From Planctomycetota bacterium (lineage in GTDB: Bacteria; Planctomycetota; MHYJ01; WSZJ01; JACPWG01): a DNA stretch of 10,328 nt. Both the position numbers and the translations under genes were made by a program. Positions 1 through 5,860 of the stretch are shown piece after piece (positions within the stretch are counted from its first letter, which is position 1; each line of letters begins with the position of its first letter). The DNA is taken from contig JACRIP010000519.1 of assembly GCA_016220045.1 (NCBI GenBank), positions 1 to 10,328 of the forward strand. The letters are read 5' to 3'. The notes beneath the pieces are model-generated. The model made no database searches. It was given only the letters and a program-made list of their open reading frames with translations, and was not told where the DNA came from.

Positions 1-12
1 GCCGAGGGCATT

Positions 13-40
13 CGAGTACGAGTACGAGTACGAGTACGAG
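13..40. repeat. CGAGTA hexamer tandem repeat
   Basis: Four exact copies of CGAGTA run from 13 to 36, followed by a partial copy (CGAG) to 40. The array lies in non-coding sequence at the left edge, so its full extent and relation to any upstream gene cannot be judged. The unit is six bases, unlike the seven-base units elsewhere in the window. Confidence 0.85.
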
Positions 41-96
41 ATACGACGGAGGCCGCGATTCCGTGGCCTGCGGCCGGTACGGTCGAGATGCAAGAA

Positions 97-132
97 CGGT
101 CGTGCACTTGCCGCAGCCCGGGTGCACGACCG
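97..132. repeat. 11-bp inverted repeat (hairpin)
   Basis: CGGTCGTGCAC at 97-107 is exactly complementary to GTGCACGACCG at 122-132, with a 14-nt loop. It lies just left of repeat copy A. No T-run follows, so it is not a classical terminator. It could be a protein-binding palindrome or part of the longer repeat family; neither is shown. Confidence 0.6.
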
Positions 133-135
133 GTC

Positions 136-285
136 ATGCCGACGGACACCCGGTCGATCTGTAGGGGCGGGCCTGGTGCCCGCCCCGCCTGCCGGCAACG
201 TCGGCGCTGCGGGGCGCCCACAAGGGGCGCCCCTACGGCAACGCGCAGGTACGGTCTCACACCCGCGGCCGCCCGGGTACTTGAC
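136..285 (+). repeat. Interspersed intergenic repeat, copy A
   Basis: This stretch matches 4750-4931 (copy B) closely: both begin ATGCCGACGGA, share GTAGGGGCGGGCC, CGGGGCGCCCACAAGG and GAGCAGGTACGGTC-like blocks (GCGCAGGTACGGTC here), and end in TTGAC. Inside it a 9-bp inverted repeat, GTAGGGGCG at 161-169 and CGCCCCTAC at 228-236, bounds a G/C-rich core. Copy B has an extra ~30-nt stretch in that core. No transposase is encoded, so it would be a small non-autonomous or REP-like element. Its right edge coincides with the -35 box of the following gene. Confidence 0.8.
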
Positions 286-309
286 CGTGCCGGAGCCGCG
301 CGGTATCCT
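281..309 (+). promoter_or_regulatory. Candidate sigma-70-type promoter for the TPR membrane gene
   Basis: TTGACC at 281-286 and TATCCT at 304-309 are separated by 17 nt, about 40 nt upstream of the ATG at 350. The -35 hexamer is the last part of repeat copy A. The layout (repeat, then TTGAC, then TA-C-T) recurs before the gene at 4997, which supports a real promoter. No experimental support is available from the sequence. Confidence 0.5.
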
Positions 310-349
310 GGCCGCCGTACCCGTCCGGCGCGCCACCGAAGGGAAGCCC

Positions 350-2548
350 ATGCCCGAGCCATCGGCCGCTCCGGGGGAGCCGGCCCCTCCGTCGCCCGCC
401 GAGTGGTCTCCCGGGCGCCGCGTCGCCGCCGGGCTCTTCCTCTTCGCGCTGGCGTGGGCGATCTACGGCGTTACCCTGAACGCGCCCTTCTACTACGACG
501 AGCTGAACGTACTGGGCAACGGGGGCGCCTTGCGCCTGGGCGCGGACCTGCGCGCGCATCTCCTCGCGCCGCGCGTGGGCTTCGAGCGCTACCGTCCCCT
601 CTACACCTGGAGCCTGGCCCTCAACTACGCCGCCGACGGGACCGCGCCCCTCGGCTATCACCTCGTGGGCCTCTTCTTCCATGCGCTCACCGGCGCCGGC
701 GTCTATCTCGCCTTCCGCCGGTGGCCGGGGGGAGATCGCGCCGCCTTCCTGGCCGGGCTGCTCTTTGCCGTCCACGCGATCCACGTCGAGCCGGTCGCCA
801 ACATCGCCCAGCGTTCCGGTCCGCTCGCCGGCCCCCTCCTGCTCGCGACCTGGTGGCTGCACGCGCACGGCTCGCGGCGCGCCTACGCGGGCGCCCTCGC
901 CGCCTTCTTCGTCGCCCTCCTGACCTACGAGGGAGTCGCCCCGCTGCCCGCCGTCCTCTTCCTCGGCGACCACGTCCTCCGGCGCCGGGAGCCGGGCGCC
1001 CTGCGGCGCGCCCTGGGGCGGGCGGCTGGATACGGTATTCCCCTGGTCGCGTACCTGGCGCTGCGCGGGTCCGGCAACGCCGCATCCCTGCCGGCCTACT
1101 TTGCAGGCCTGACCCAGCGGGAGGTGTACTTCGCCGTCGCCCAGTTCTTCTGCACGGAGTATCTGCCGGGGTTCCTGGTCGGCTTCCTGCCGCTGCCGGA
1201 CTACGCGCTGCCGGCCTTCCTGCCGTGCGCGCCGGGCGACCCGCGCGCCTGGGGATGCGCGGCGCTCGCGCTCGCGCCGCTCGGCGTCGCCGCCTGGGCG
1301 TGGTGGACGCGCCGCTCGGTGGTCGGACTAGGCGTGCTCGCGACCTATCTCCTGCTCCTGCCGGTGCTCAACCTGATCTTCCCGCTCTACACCGTCGGCG
1401 CGCAGCGTTTCGCCTACCTGCCGTCGCTCGGGGTCGCGCTCGCGTTCGGCGCGGCCGCGGCGGCGGGGGTCGGCAGCGCGCGCCGGGGCGTGCGCCGGCT
1501 CGCGGGCGCGGGCGCGACGGCGGCGATCCTGCTGCACGTGGCCGTCGCGGCGCATGGGGCGTGGTCGATGAGCGAGCCGCTGCGCGCGCACGACTACTTC
1601 CTGTGGCTGCGGCCCGAGCACCCCACCTTTCTCGCCGGCAAGGCGGCGCTCCTGCGCGCGCGCGGCGACATCGGCGGCGCCCTCGCGTGCCTGGAGCGCG
1701 CGGCCGGGATGGGACCGCCGAACTTTCTGGTGCTGACGAATCTCGGGGAGATGGTCCTGGCGGAGGGCGACCGGGAGCGGGCGCGGGCGCTTTTCGAGCG
1801 GGTCACGCAGACCTTCCCGGCGCCGCAGGCGGCGGTCGGATGGGTGGGACTGGCGGAGCTCGCCTGCACCGAGGAGCAATGGGAGGAGGCGGAGCGGCTG
1901 TGCGTCGGGGCCTTGGGAGTGTATGCCTGGTGCGGCCGGGCGCTGGAGCTGCGGGGCCGGCTGCGCGCGCGCATCGGGAAGGAGGAGGAGGCGATCGAGC
2001 TTTTCGCGCAGGCGAACCGGTGCGAACCGCTCTCGTCCGCGGGCTGGTACGACCTGGGCCTGATCCGGCGGCGGCGCGGCGAGCGGGCCGAGGCGACGGC
2101 GTGCCTGGGGCGCGCGGTCGCGGGCGGGACGATGGTGCCGGAGGCCTGGGTGCTGCTCGGGTTGGTCCTGGAGGAGGAGGGCCGGCCCGCGGAGGCGGCG
2201 GCGGCGTGGCGTGCGGTCCTGCGTCGGCGGCCGGAGTGGAAGGACGCGCGGCGCAACCTGATGCGGGTATTGCCGGCGCTCGGGGCGTGGGAGGAAGCGC
2301 TCGCGCTGTGCCGTGCGTCGGCGGACCAGGACCCGGGCTGGCTCGATGCCCGGCTCTGCGCCGCGACGGCCCTGGACGCGCTCGGGCGAGAACCGGAGGC
2401 GCTGGCGGAGCTCCGGCGTTTCCTGGAGGAGGCGGCGGGGCGGCCGGAGTACGCCGACGCGCGCTATGCCGTGGCGCGTCAAGTGGCCGAGCGGGAGCAG
2501 GGCCGCGCCGGCGCCGGGGGGGGCGCGGGGGCGGACGGCGGGCGCTGA
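350..2548 (+). CDS. TMTC-like GT-C membrane protein with C-terminal TPR domain
   Basis: The 732-residue protein starts at the ATG at 350, preceded by GAAGGGAAG; the frame is open further upstream but that part runs through repeat copy A. The first ~410 residues are a multi-pass membrane region (first helix about 24-43). It carries motifs of the bacterial and eukaryotic TMTC-type family: YYDE with D50-E51 in the first outer loop (the position of the GT-C acidic motif), RPLYTWSLALNY from R82, YHLVGLFFHA with H104/H111, and HAIHVEPVANIAQR (H142, H145, E147, R155). From about residue 420 to 710 there are seven or eight TPR-like helix pairs, such as AGWYDLGLIRRRRGERAEA. The tail is Gly/Ala-rich. 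By family knowledge it may transfer a sugar from a lipid donor to proteins outside the cytoplasm, with the TPR part binding the target. The substrate is unknown, and it may be a non-catalytic relative. Confidence 0.85.
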   Translation: MPEPSAAPGEPAPPSPAEWSPGRRVAAGLFLFALAWAIYGVTLNAPFYYDELNVLGNGGALRLGADLRAHLLAPRVGFERYRPLYTWSLALNYAADGTAPLGYHLVGLFFHALTGAGVYLAFRRWPGGDRAAFLAGLLFAVHAIHVEPVANIAQRSGPLAGPLLLATWWLHAHGSRRAYAGALAAFFVALLTYEGVAPLPAVLFLGDHVLRRREPGALRRALGRAAGYGIPLVAYLALRGSGNAASLPAYFAGLTQREVYFAVAQFFCTEYLPGFLVGFLPLPDYALPAFLPCAPGDPRAWGCAALALAPLGVAAWAWWTRRSVVGLGVLATYLLLLPVLNLIFPLYTVGAQRFAYLPSLGVALAFGAAAAAGVGSARRGVRRLAGAGATAAILLHVAVAAHGAWSMSEPLRAHDYFLWLRPEHPTFLAGKAALLRARGDIGGALACLERAAGMGPPNFLVLTNLGEMVLAEGDRERARALFERVTQTFPAPQAAVGWVGLAELACTEEQWEEAERLCVGALGVYAWCGRALELRGRLRARIGKEEEAIELFAQANRCEPLSSAGWYDLGLIRRRRGERAEATACLGRAVAGGTMVPEAWVLLGLVLEEEGRPAEAAAAWRAVLRRRPEWKDARRNLMRVLPALGAWEEALALCRASADQDPGWLDARLCAATALDALGREPEALAELRRFLEEAAGRPEYADARYAVARQVAEREQGRAGAGGGAGADGGR

Positions 2549-2591
2549 GCGGTCGCAAGGGGTGCCGGAAGGGCGGAATGGGTGACCTGGC

Positions 2592-2663
2592 GGGGCGGAC
2601 ACAGGGGTCCGCCCCTACGCCCAGCCACGGCCTTCGGTAGGGGCGGACCCCCGTGTCCGCCCC
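2592..2663. repeat. 27-bp near-perfect inverted repeat with nested hairpins
   Basis: The arm at 2592-2618 pairs with 2637-2663 with a single mismatch in 27 positions, across an 18-nt loop. Each arm is itself a hairpin: GGGGCGGAC and GTCCGCCCC flank a 6-nt loop. The DNA or RNA could therefore fold as one long stem or two short ones. It begins 43 nt after the stop of the TPR gene, in the gap between convergent genes. That position would suit bidirectional transcription termination, but no T-run follows either arm. The arm edge GTAGGGGCGG is the same as the edge of repeat copies A and B, so it may be a relative of that family. Confidence 0.85.
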
Positions 2664-2738
2664 GGGGTGGCCCGGCCGACTCCGCCGGCGCGAGCCGCTG
2701 AAGGCGGATCGACGAACGCGCTGGGCGTGGTCGGGCCG

Positions 2739-2760
2739 CCCTCCCCCAATGGGGGAAGGG
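2739..2760. repeat. Short G/C hairpin in convergent gap
   Basis: CCCTCCCCC at 2739-2747 and GGGGGAAGGG at 2751-2760 pair with one bulged base and a 3-nt loop. It lies 75 nt beyond the stop of the minus-strand activator. Together with the 27-bp inverted repeat it accounts for most structure in the 286-nt gap 2549-2834. It could slow or end transcription from either side, but no U-tract is present. Confidence 0.55.
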
Positions 2761-2834
2761 TAATCACCCTGCCTGGGGCGTGAAGCGGAACCGCGGGCCG
2801 CCGGGGGGGGAGGGGACGCAAGCGGGCGCAGGAT

Positions 2835-4427
2835 TCAAGGAGTGGTCGGCCGGCGCCGGAACTCGGCCAGCAGTCCGGGATCGACCTTGGCCTTCACGGT
2901 ACGCCGGTCGAGGGCCAGGCGGCGCGCGGTTTCTTCGTAGCTGCCGGTCTGGGCGTAGACACGCGTGACATAGGCGCGCAGGAGCGCCTCGGCGGTCAGC
3001 GTGCCCGCGTCGAGGGCACCATGCAGGGCCGCTCCCGGGTCCGCGGATGGGTGGCGCACGGGCGGGAGGTACTCGCGGCGGATCAGCACGTTGCGCACGC
3101 ACTGCTCCAGTTCGCGCACGGTGCCCGGCCAGGCGTAGTCGGGTCCGAGCCGCGCGGCAATCCACTCCTTGACCTCGGCGGCGAGCGCGTCGGCCTCGTC
3201 CCCGACCAGCCCGCGCGCGATGAAGCGCAGGAAGAGGTCGAGCTCGCCGGGCGCTTCGGCAAGCTGCTCGCGCAGGCTCGGCGTCGTGATCATGTCGGAG
3301 CAGAGGCGGTAGTAGAAATCGGGACGGAAACGCCCGGCCGCCATTTCGCCCGCCAGGTCGCGATTGGTCGCGGCGATCAGCTTGCCGTGGAAGCGGCGCG
3401 GCGCGGTCTCGCCGATGCGCGTGAAGATCCGCGTCTGGAGGGCGCGTAGGAGTTTCACCTGAAGCGATGCCTCGGTCTCGCCGATCTCGTCGAGAAAGAC
3501 GGCGCCGAGGGGGCGGCAGATTTCGAGCCAGCCCTTGCGATCGGTGCGTGCGCCGGTGAAGGCGCCGCGCGCGTGGCCGAAGAGTTCGGATTCGATGAGC
3601 GTGGGCGTGAGGGCGGAGAGGTTGAGGGCGTGGAAGGACCCGGCGGCGCCTTCGCTGAAGACCTGCGCGCGCGCGTCGAAGGGAATGTAGCGCGACAGTC
3701 CGATGGCGCGAGCGACGAGCTCCTTGCCGGTGCCGGAGGGGCCGACGACGAGGGTGGCGAACTCGCCCATGCGTGAGAAGAGGGTGCGGCGGTAGCGGCG
3801 CATGTCGTGGGTGAAGATCGACTGCCAGGCGGCGGCGCGGAGGCGCGCGGCGGGCATCGAGCCGCCGACCAGGTGCGCGAAGATGTGGTGGAAGGCGCGG
3901 CGGATCTGGAAGAAGCAGGCGAAAATGTGGGGCAGGTCGGCGGCGGCGGCGAGACGGCGTCCGGGCGGTTCGAGGAGACGGCGCGCGTCGCGCACGAACT
4001 CGTCGTAGAAGGGGAGGCGGGGCGGCCGGCCGGTGCGCTCTTCGTCGGCGAGCACGGCCGGGAAGCGGTGGGCGGCGTGCCGGTCGTAGAGGAGGTAGAG
4101 GACGAGGTCCTCGTAGAGGGCGAGTTCTGCGTCGGCGGGCGCGCCGGCGGCGGGGGCGGCGGCGGAGTCGCTTGCGGTCGTGGCGTGCGCCAGGCGGTCG
4201 CGCGCGCGGTCGGCGAGTTCGGCGACGCGGCGGCTGAGGCGCTCGACGTTGGGCGACACGCGCTCGTCGCCGGGCGCGGCGCTCCAGACCGGGCCGGCGC
4301 CGGCGACGAAGTCGGGCCCGAGCGCGGCGCGTTCGGCGTCGATGCGCTCGGGCAGGAAGGGGTTGGTGCAGGTGAGGCGAGCGACGCCCTCGGCGAAGCG
4401 GCGTTCCGCGGGGGTGAAGAGGGGCAC
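2835..4427 (-). CDS. Sigma-54-dependent AAA+ transcriptional activator with uncharacterised N-terminal domain
   Basis: The 530-residue protein is read from a GTG at 4427 preceded by GGGAG about 5 nt away. An ATG at 4628 is in frame but lacks a ribosome site and would place the heptamer array inside the protein. The AAA+ domain is complete: Walker A GPSGTGKE (229-236, K235), the sigma-54-contacting loop GAFTGA (288-293), Walker B FLDEIGE (D313-E314), sensor I ATNRDL, the arginine-finger region FRPDFYYRL from F367, and WPGTVRELEQ. The last ~45 residues form a Fis-type helix-turn-helix (GSYEETARRLALDRRTVKAKV, written here as its core). By family knowledge it uses ATP to open sigma-54 promoters. 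The first ~200 residues (TPAERRFAEGVARL, then CTNPFLPERIDAERAALG) are not a receiver, GAF or PAS domain that I recognise; presumably they sense a signal. It is transcribed alone, convergent with the TPR gene. Target genes are unknown. Confidence 0.92.
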   Translation of the reverse strand: MPLFTPAERRFAEGVARLTCTNPFLPERIDAERAALGPDFVAGAGPVWSAAPGDERVSPNVERLSRRVAELADRARDRLAHATTASDSAAAPAAGAPADAELALYEDLVLYLLYDRHAAHRFPAVLADEERTGRPPRLPFYDEFVRDARRLLEPPGRRLAAAADLPHIFACFFQIRRAFHHIFAHLVGGSMPAARLRAAAWQSIFTHDMRRYRRTLFSRMGEFATLVVGPSGTGKELVARAIGLSRYIPFDARAQVFSEGAAGSFHALNLSALTPTLIESELFGHARGAFTGARTDRKGWLEICRPLGAVFLDEIGETEASLQVKLLRALQTRIFTRIGETAPRRFHGKLIAATNRDLAGEMAAGRFRPDFYYRLCSDMITTPSLREQLAEAPGELDLFLRFIARGLVGDEADALAAEVKEWIAARLGPDYAWPGTVRELEQCVRNVLIRREYLPPVRHPSADPGAALHGALDAGTLTAEALLRAYVTRVYAQTGSYEETARRLALDRRTVKAKVDPGLLAEFRRRPTTP

Positions 4428-4441
4428 GGGAGCTCCCGGAC

Positions 4442-4546
4442 GGTGGCCGGTGGCCGGTGGCCGGTGGACAGTGGACGGTGGACAGTGGACAGTGGACAGT
4501 GGACGGTGGACGGTGGACGGTGGACAGTGGACAGTGGACGGTGGGC
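4442..4546. repeat. RGTGGMC heptamer tandem array (15 units)
   Basis: Fifteen consecutive 7-nt units run without a break: three GGTGGCC, then a mix of GGTGGAC and AGTGGAC, ending in a degenerate GGTGGGC. On the minus strand they read GTCCACY. The array ends 15 nt upstream of the GTG start of the activator, so it occupies that gene's leader. Three units equal seven codons, and the minus-strand frame stays open through the array, giving a Pro/Ser/Thr/Val/His-rich periodic translation that I consider not translated. Confidence 0.92.
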
Positions 4547-4570
4547 CGCCGGCCGACTGGGGCCGATGCC

Positions 4571-4612
4571 GAATGTAGAATGCAGATTGTAGATTGTAGA
4601 TTGTAGATTGTT
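4571..4612. repeat. GAWTGYA heptamer tandem array (6 units)
   Basis: Six 7-nt units follow one another: GAATGTA, GAATGCA, three GATTGTA, GATTGTT. The unit length equals that of the neighbouring RGTGGMC array but the sequence is unrelated and much more A/T-rich than its surroundings. A degenerate array of the same family occurs at 8372-8406; the two share a 19-nt identical core. The rest of the gap from 4613 to 4749 holds no gene or structure that I can recognise. Confidence 0.88.
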
Positions 4613-4749
4613 GCGGGCGGAAGTCCATGAGTGGATGCCGGGAGCTGCGGCGGAGCGGGGAAGTCCGGGCATGGGGCGGTTGCCAGGTCATCCCCGGAGG
4701 GGCGCGTCGAGACACGCTTCTACGGTCGGACCGGAGTGCAGGGCTGGCC

Positions 4750-4931
4750 ATGCCGACGGATGCCCCGTCGACCTGTAGGGGCGGGCCTTGGCCTGTCCCC
4801 CGGAGCCGGAGGCCAAGGGGGATGCCCGCCCTGCCTGCCGACAATGTCGGCGTTGCGGGGCGCCCACAAGGGGCGCCCCTACAGCAACGAGCAGGTACGG
4901 TCATACACCCGGGTACTCCCCCGGACTTGAC
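4750..4931 (+). repeat. Interspersed intergenic repeat, copy B
   Basis: This is the second copy of the element at 136-285, in the same orientation. The 9-bp inverted repeat GTAGGGGCG (4775-4783) and CGCCCCTAC (4874-4882) bounds the core. The segment between GGGCGGGCC and GCCCGCCCTGCCTGCCG is longer than in copy A and contains a small inverted repeat (GGCCTGTCCCCCGG against CCGGAGGCCAAGGGGG). After the core both copies continue with GCAACG/GCAACGAGCAGGTACGGTC and a CCCGGG-containing end, and stop at TTGAC. No coding capacity is evident. Confidence 0.82.
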
Positions 4932-4956
4932 GCGGCGGCGCTTCGGCTGCTACCTT
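4927..4956 (+). promoter_or_regulatory. Candidate promoter for the zinc-ribbon membrane protein/M50 pair
   Basis: TTGACG at 4927-4932 and TACCTT at 4951-4956 are 18 nt apart, about 40 nt before the ATG at 4997. The -10 is weak. The same stretch also fits a loose sigma-54 pattern: GG at 4945-4946 and GC at 4957-4958 spaced by ten bases, within TTGCC. That is notable beside a sigma-54 activator gene but is easily met by chance in such G/C-rich DNA. Confidence 0.4.
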
Positions 4957-4996
4957 GCCGCGGTCCGGGCCGCACTTCGATTCGGGAGAGAGTAGC

Positions 4997-5860
4997 ATGT
5001 CCGACCCCGTGAGCAGTTCCGCGTCGGCCGGCGCGCCCGGTTCGCCCATCGTGTCCCCATCGGGCGCGACCGCTCCGCCGCCGCCGCCGGCTGCCGAGAT
5101 CTCCTTCGACCGGGCCGAGCCACGGCGCGCTGAGGGGCCGGGTGGAGCAGCCGGGGCCGCCGCCGCGTGCGCGGTCTGCCGGCGTCCGCTGACCGACGAA
5201 TACTACGCCTGCGGCGACAAGACCGTCTGCCCGGGCTGCCGCATCGGTGTGCTTCAGGCGCTCACCGGGGGCTCGACCGCCTGGCGGCTGGCGCGCGCCT
5301 CCGTCGCGGGACTCGGCGCCGCCGCGGTCGGCGCCGGCATCTACTTCGCGATTTCCGCGCTCACCGGCTACGAGTTCGGCCTGATCGCCGTCGTCGTCGG
5401 CATGATGGTCGGCGGCGCGGTGCGCTGGGGCTCCCAGGGCCGCGGCGGCTGGCAATTCCAGGTGCTCGCGATCTTCCTGACCTACGGCGCCATCGTCTCG
5501 ACCTATGTCCCGCTGATCCTGAAGTCCATCCGCGAACGCCCGCCCCAGGCTGCGCCGGCGCCTCCTGCCGCCCAGCCCGGAGCCGTCGGTCAGGAGACCG
5601 ATGACACCCGCGCCGCGCCGCGCGGTCCGCTCGAAGCCGTGTTGAGCCTCCTGCTGGCGTTCGCGCTGCTCTTCGCGATCGCCTTCGCCGCGCCCATCCT
5701 CGCCGGCTTCGAGAACTTCATCGGCTGGATCATCATCGGGTTCGCACTCTACGAAGCCTGGCGGATGACCCGGCGCGTCGAGATCACCTTCACCGGTCCC
5801 TACCGGATCGGGAGCCCCGGCGCGCCCGCGGCGATCGGGGGCGCCGACTCCGGTGGATAA
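4997..5860 (+). CDS. Multi-pass membrane protein with N-terminal Cys-rich zinc-ribbon-like motif
   Basis: The 287-residue protein starts at the ATG at 4997, with GGGAGAGAG about 4 nt upstream; an in-frame start at 4955 lies on the promoter and is unlikely. Residues 1-55 are a Pro/Ala/Ser-rich disordered stretch. Then comes C58-x2-C61-x10-C72-x5-C78-x2-C81, with YYACGDKTVCPGC, which looks like a small LIM- or zinc-ribbon-type metal site. About four membrane helices follow (roughly 98-118, 121-139, 153-175, then a hydrophobic stretch 212-257 that probably holds two), separated by a Pro/Ala/Gln linker near 180-205. I recognise the general architecture as a conserved hypothetical membrane family but know no function. 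The stop overlaps the start of the M50 protease by 8 nt, implying co-translation and a shared role. Confidence 0.85.
   Translation: MSDPVSSSASAGAPGSPIVSPSGATAPPPPPAAEISFDRAEPRRAEGPGGAAGAAAACAVCRRPLTDEYYACGDKTVCPGCRIGVLQALTGGSTAWRLARASVAGLGAAAVGAGIYFAISALTGYEFGLIAVVVGMMVGGAVRWGSQGRGGWQFQVLAIFLTYGAIVSTYVPLILKSIRERPPQAAPAPPAAQPGAVGQETDDTRAAPRGPLEAVLSLLLAFALLFAIAFAAPILAGFENFIGWIIIGFALYEAWRMTRRVEITFTGPYRIGSPGAPAAIGGADSGG

Noticed and set aside
88..2640. An 850-codon open frame on the + strand overlapping the TPR gene
   Set aside because: Its translation is Arg/Ala/Gly/Pro-rich without motifs, as expected of an alternative frame in G/C-rich DNA; the TMTC and TPR motifs lie in the frame beginning at 350.
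4442..4612. CRISPR-like array
   Set aside because: Units are seven bases and contiguous with no spacers, and no cas gene is present.
4428..4904. Upstream extension of the sigma-54 activator
   Set aside because: The added residues translate repeat copy B and the two heptamer arrays. A GTG with GGGAG at proper distance lies at 4427, just before the conserved-looking N-terminus.
4945..4958. Sigma-54 (-24/-12) promoter before the gene at 4997
   Set aside because: GG-N10-GC with TTGCC is present, but the -24 side is CGGCTG rather than TGGCAC, and such matches are common by chance at this G/C content; kept only as an alternative in the promoter entry.
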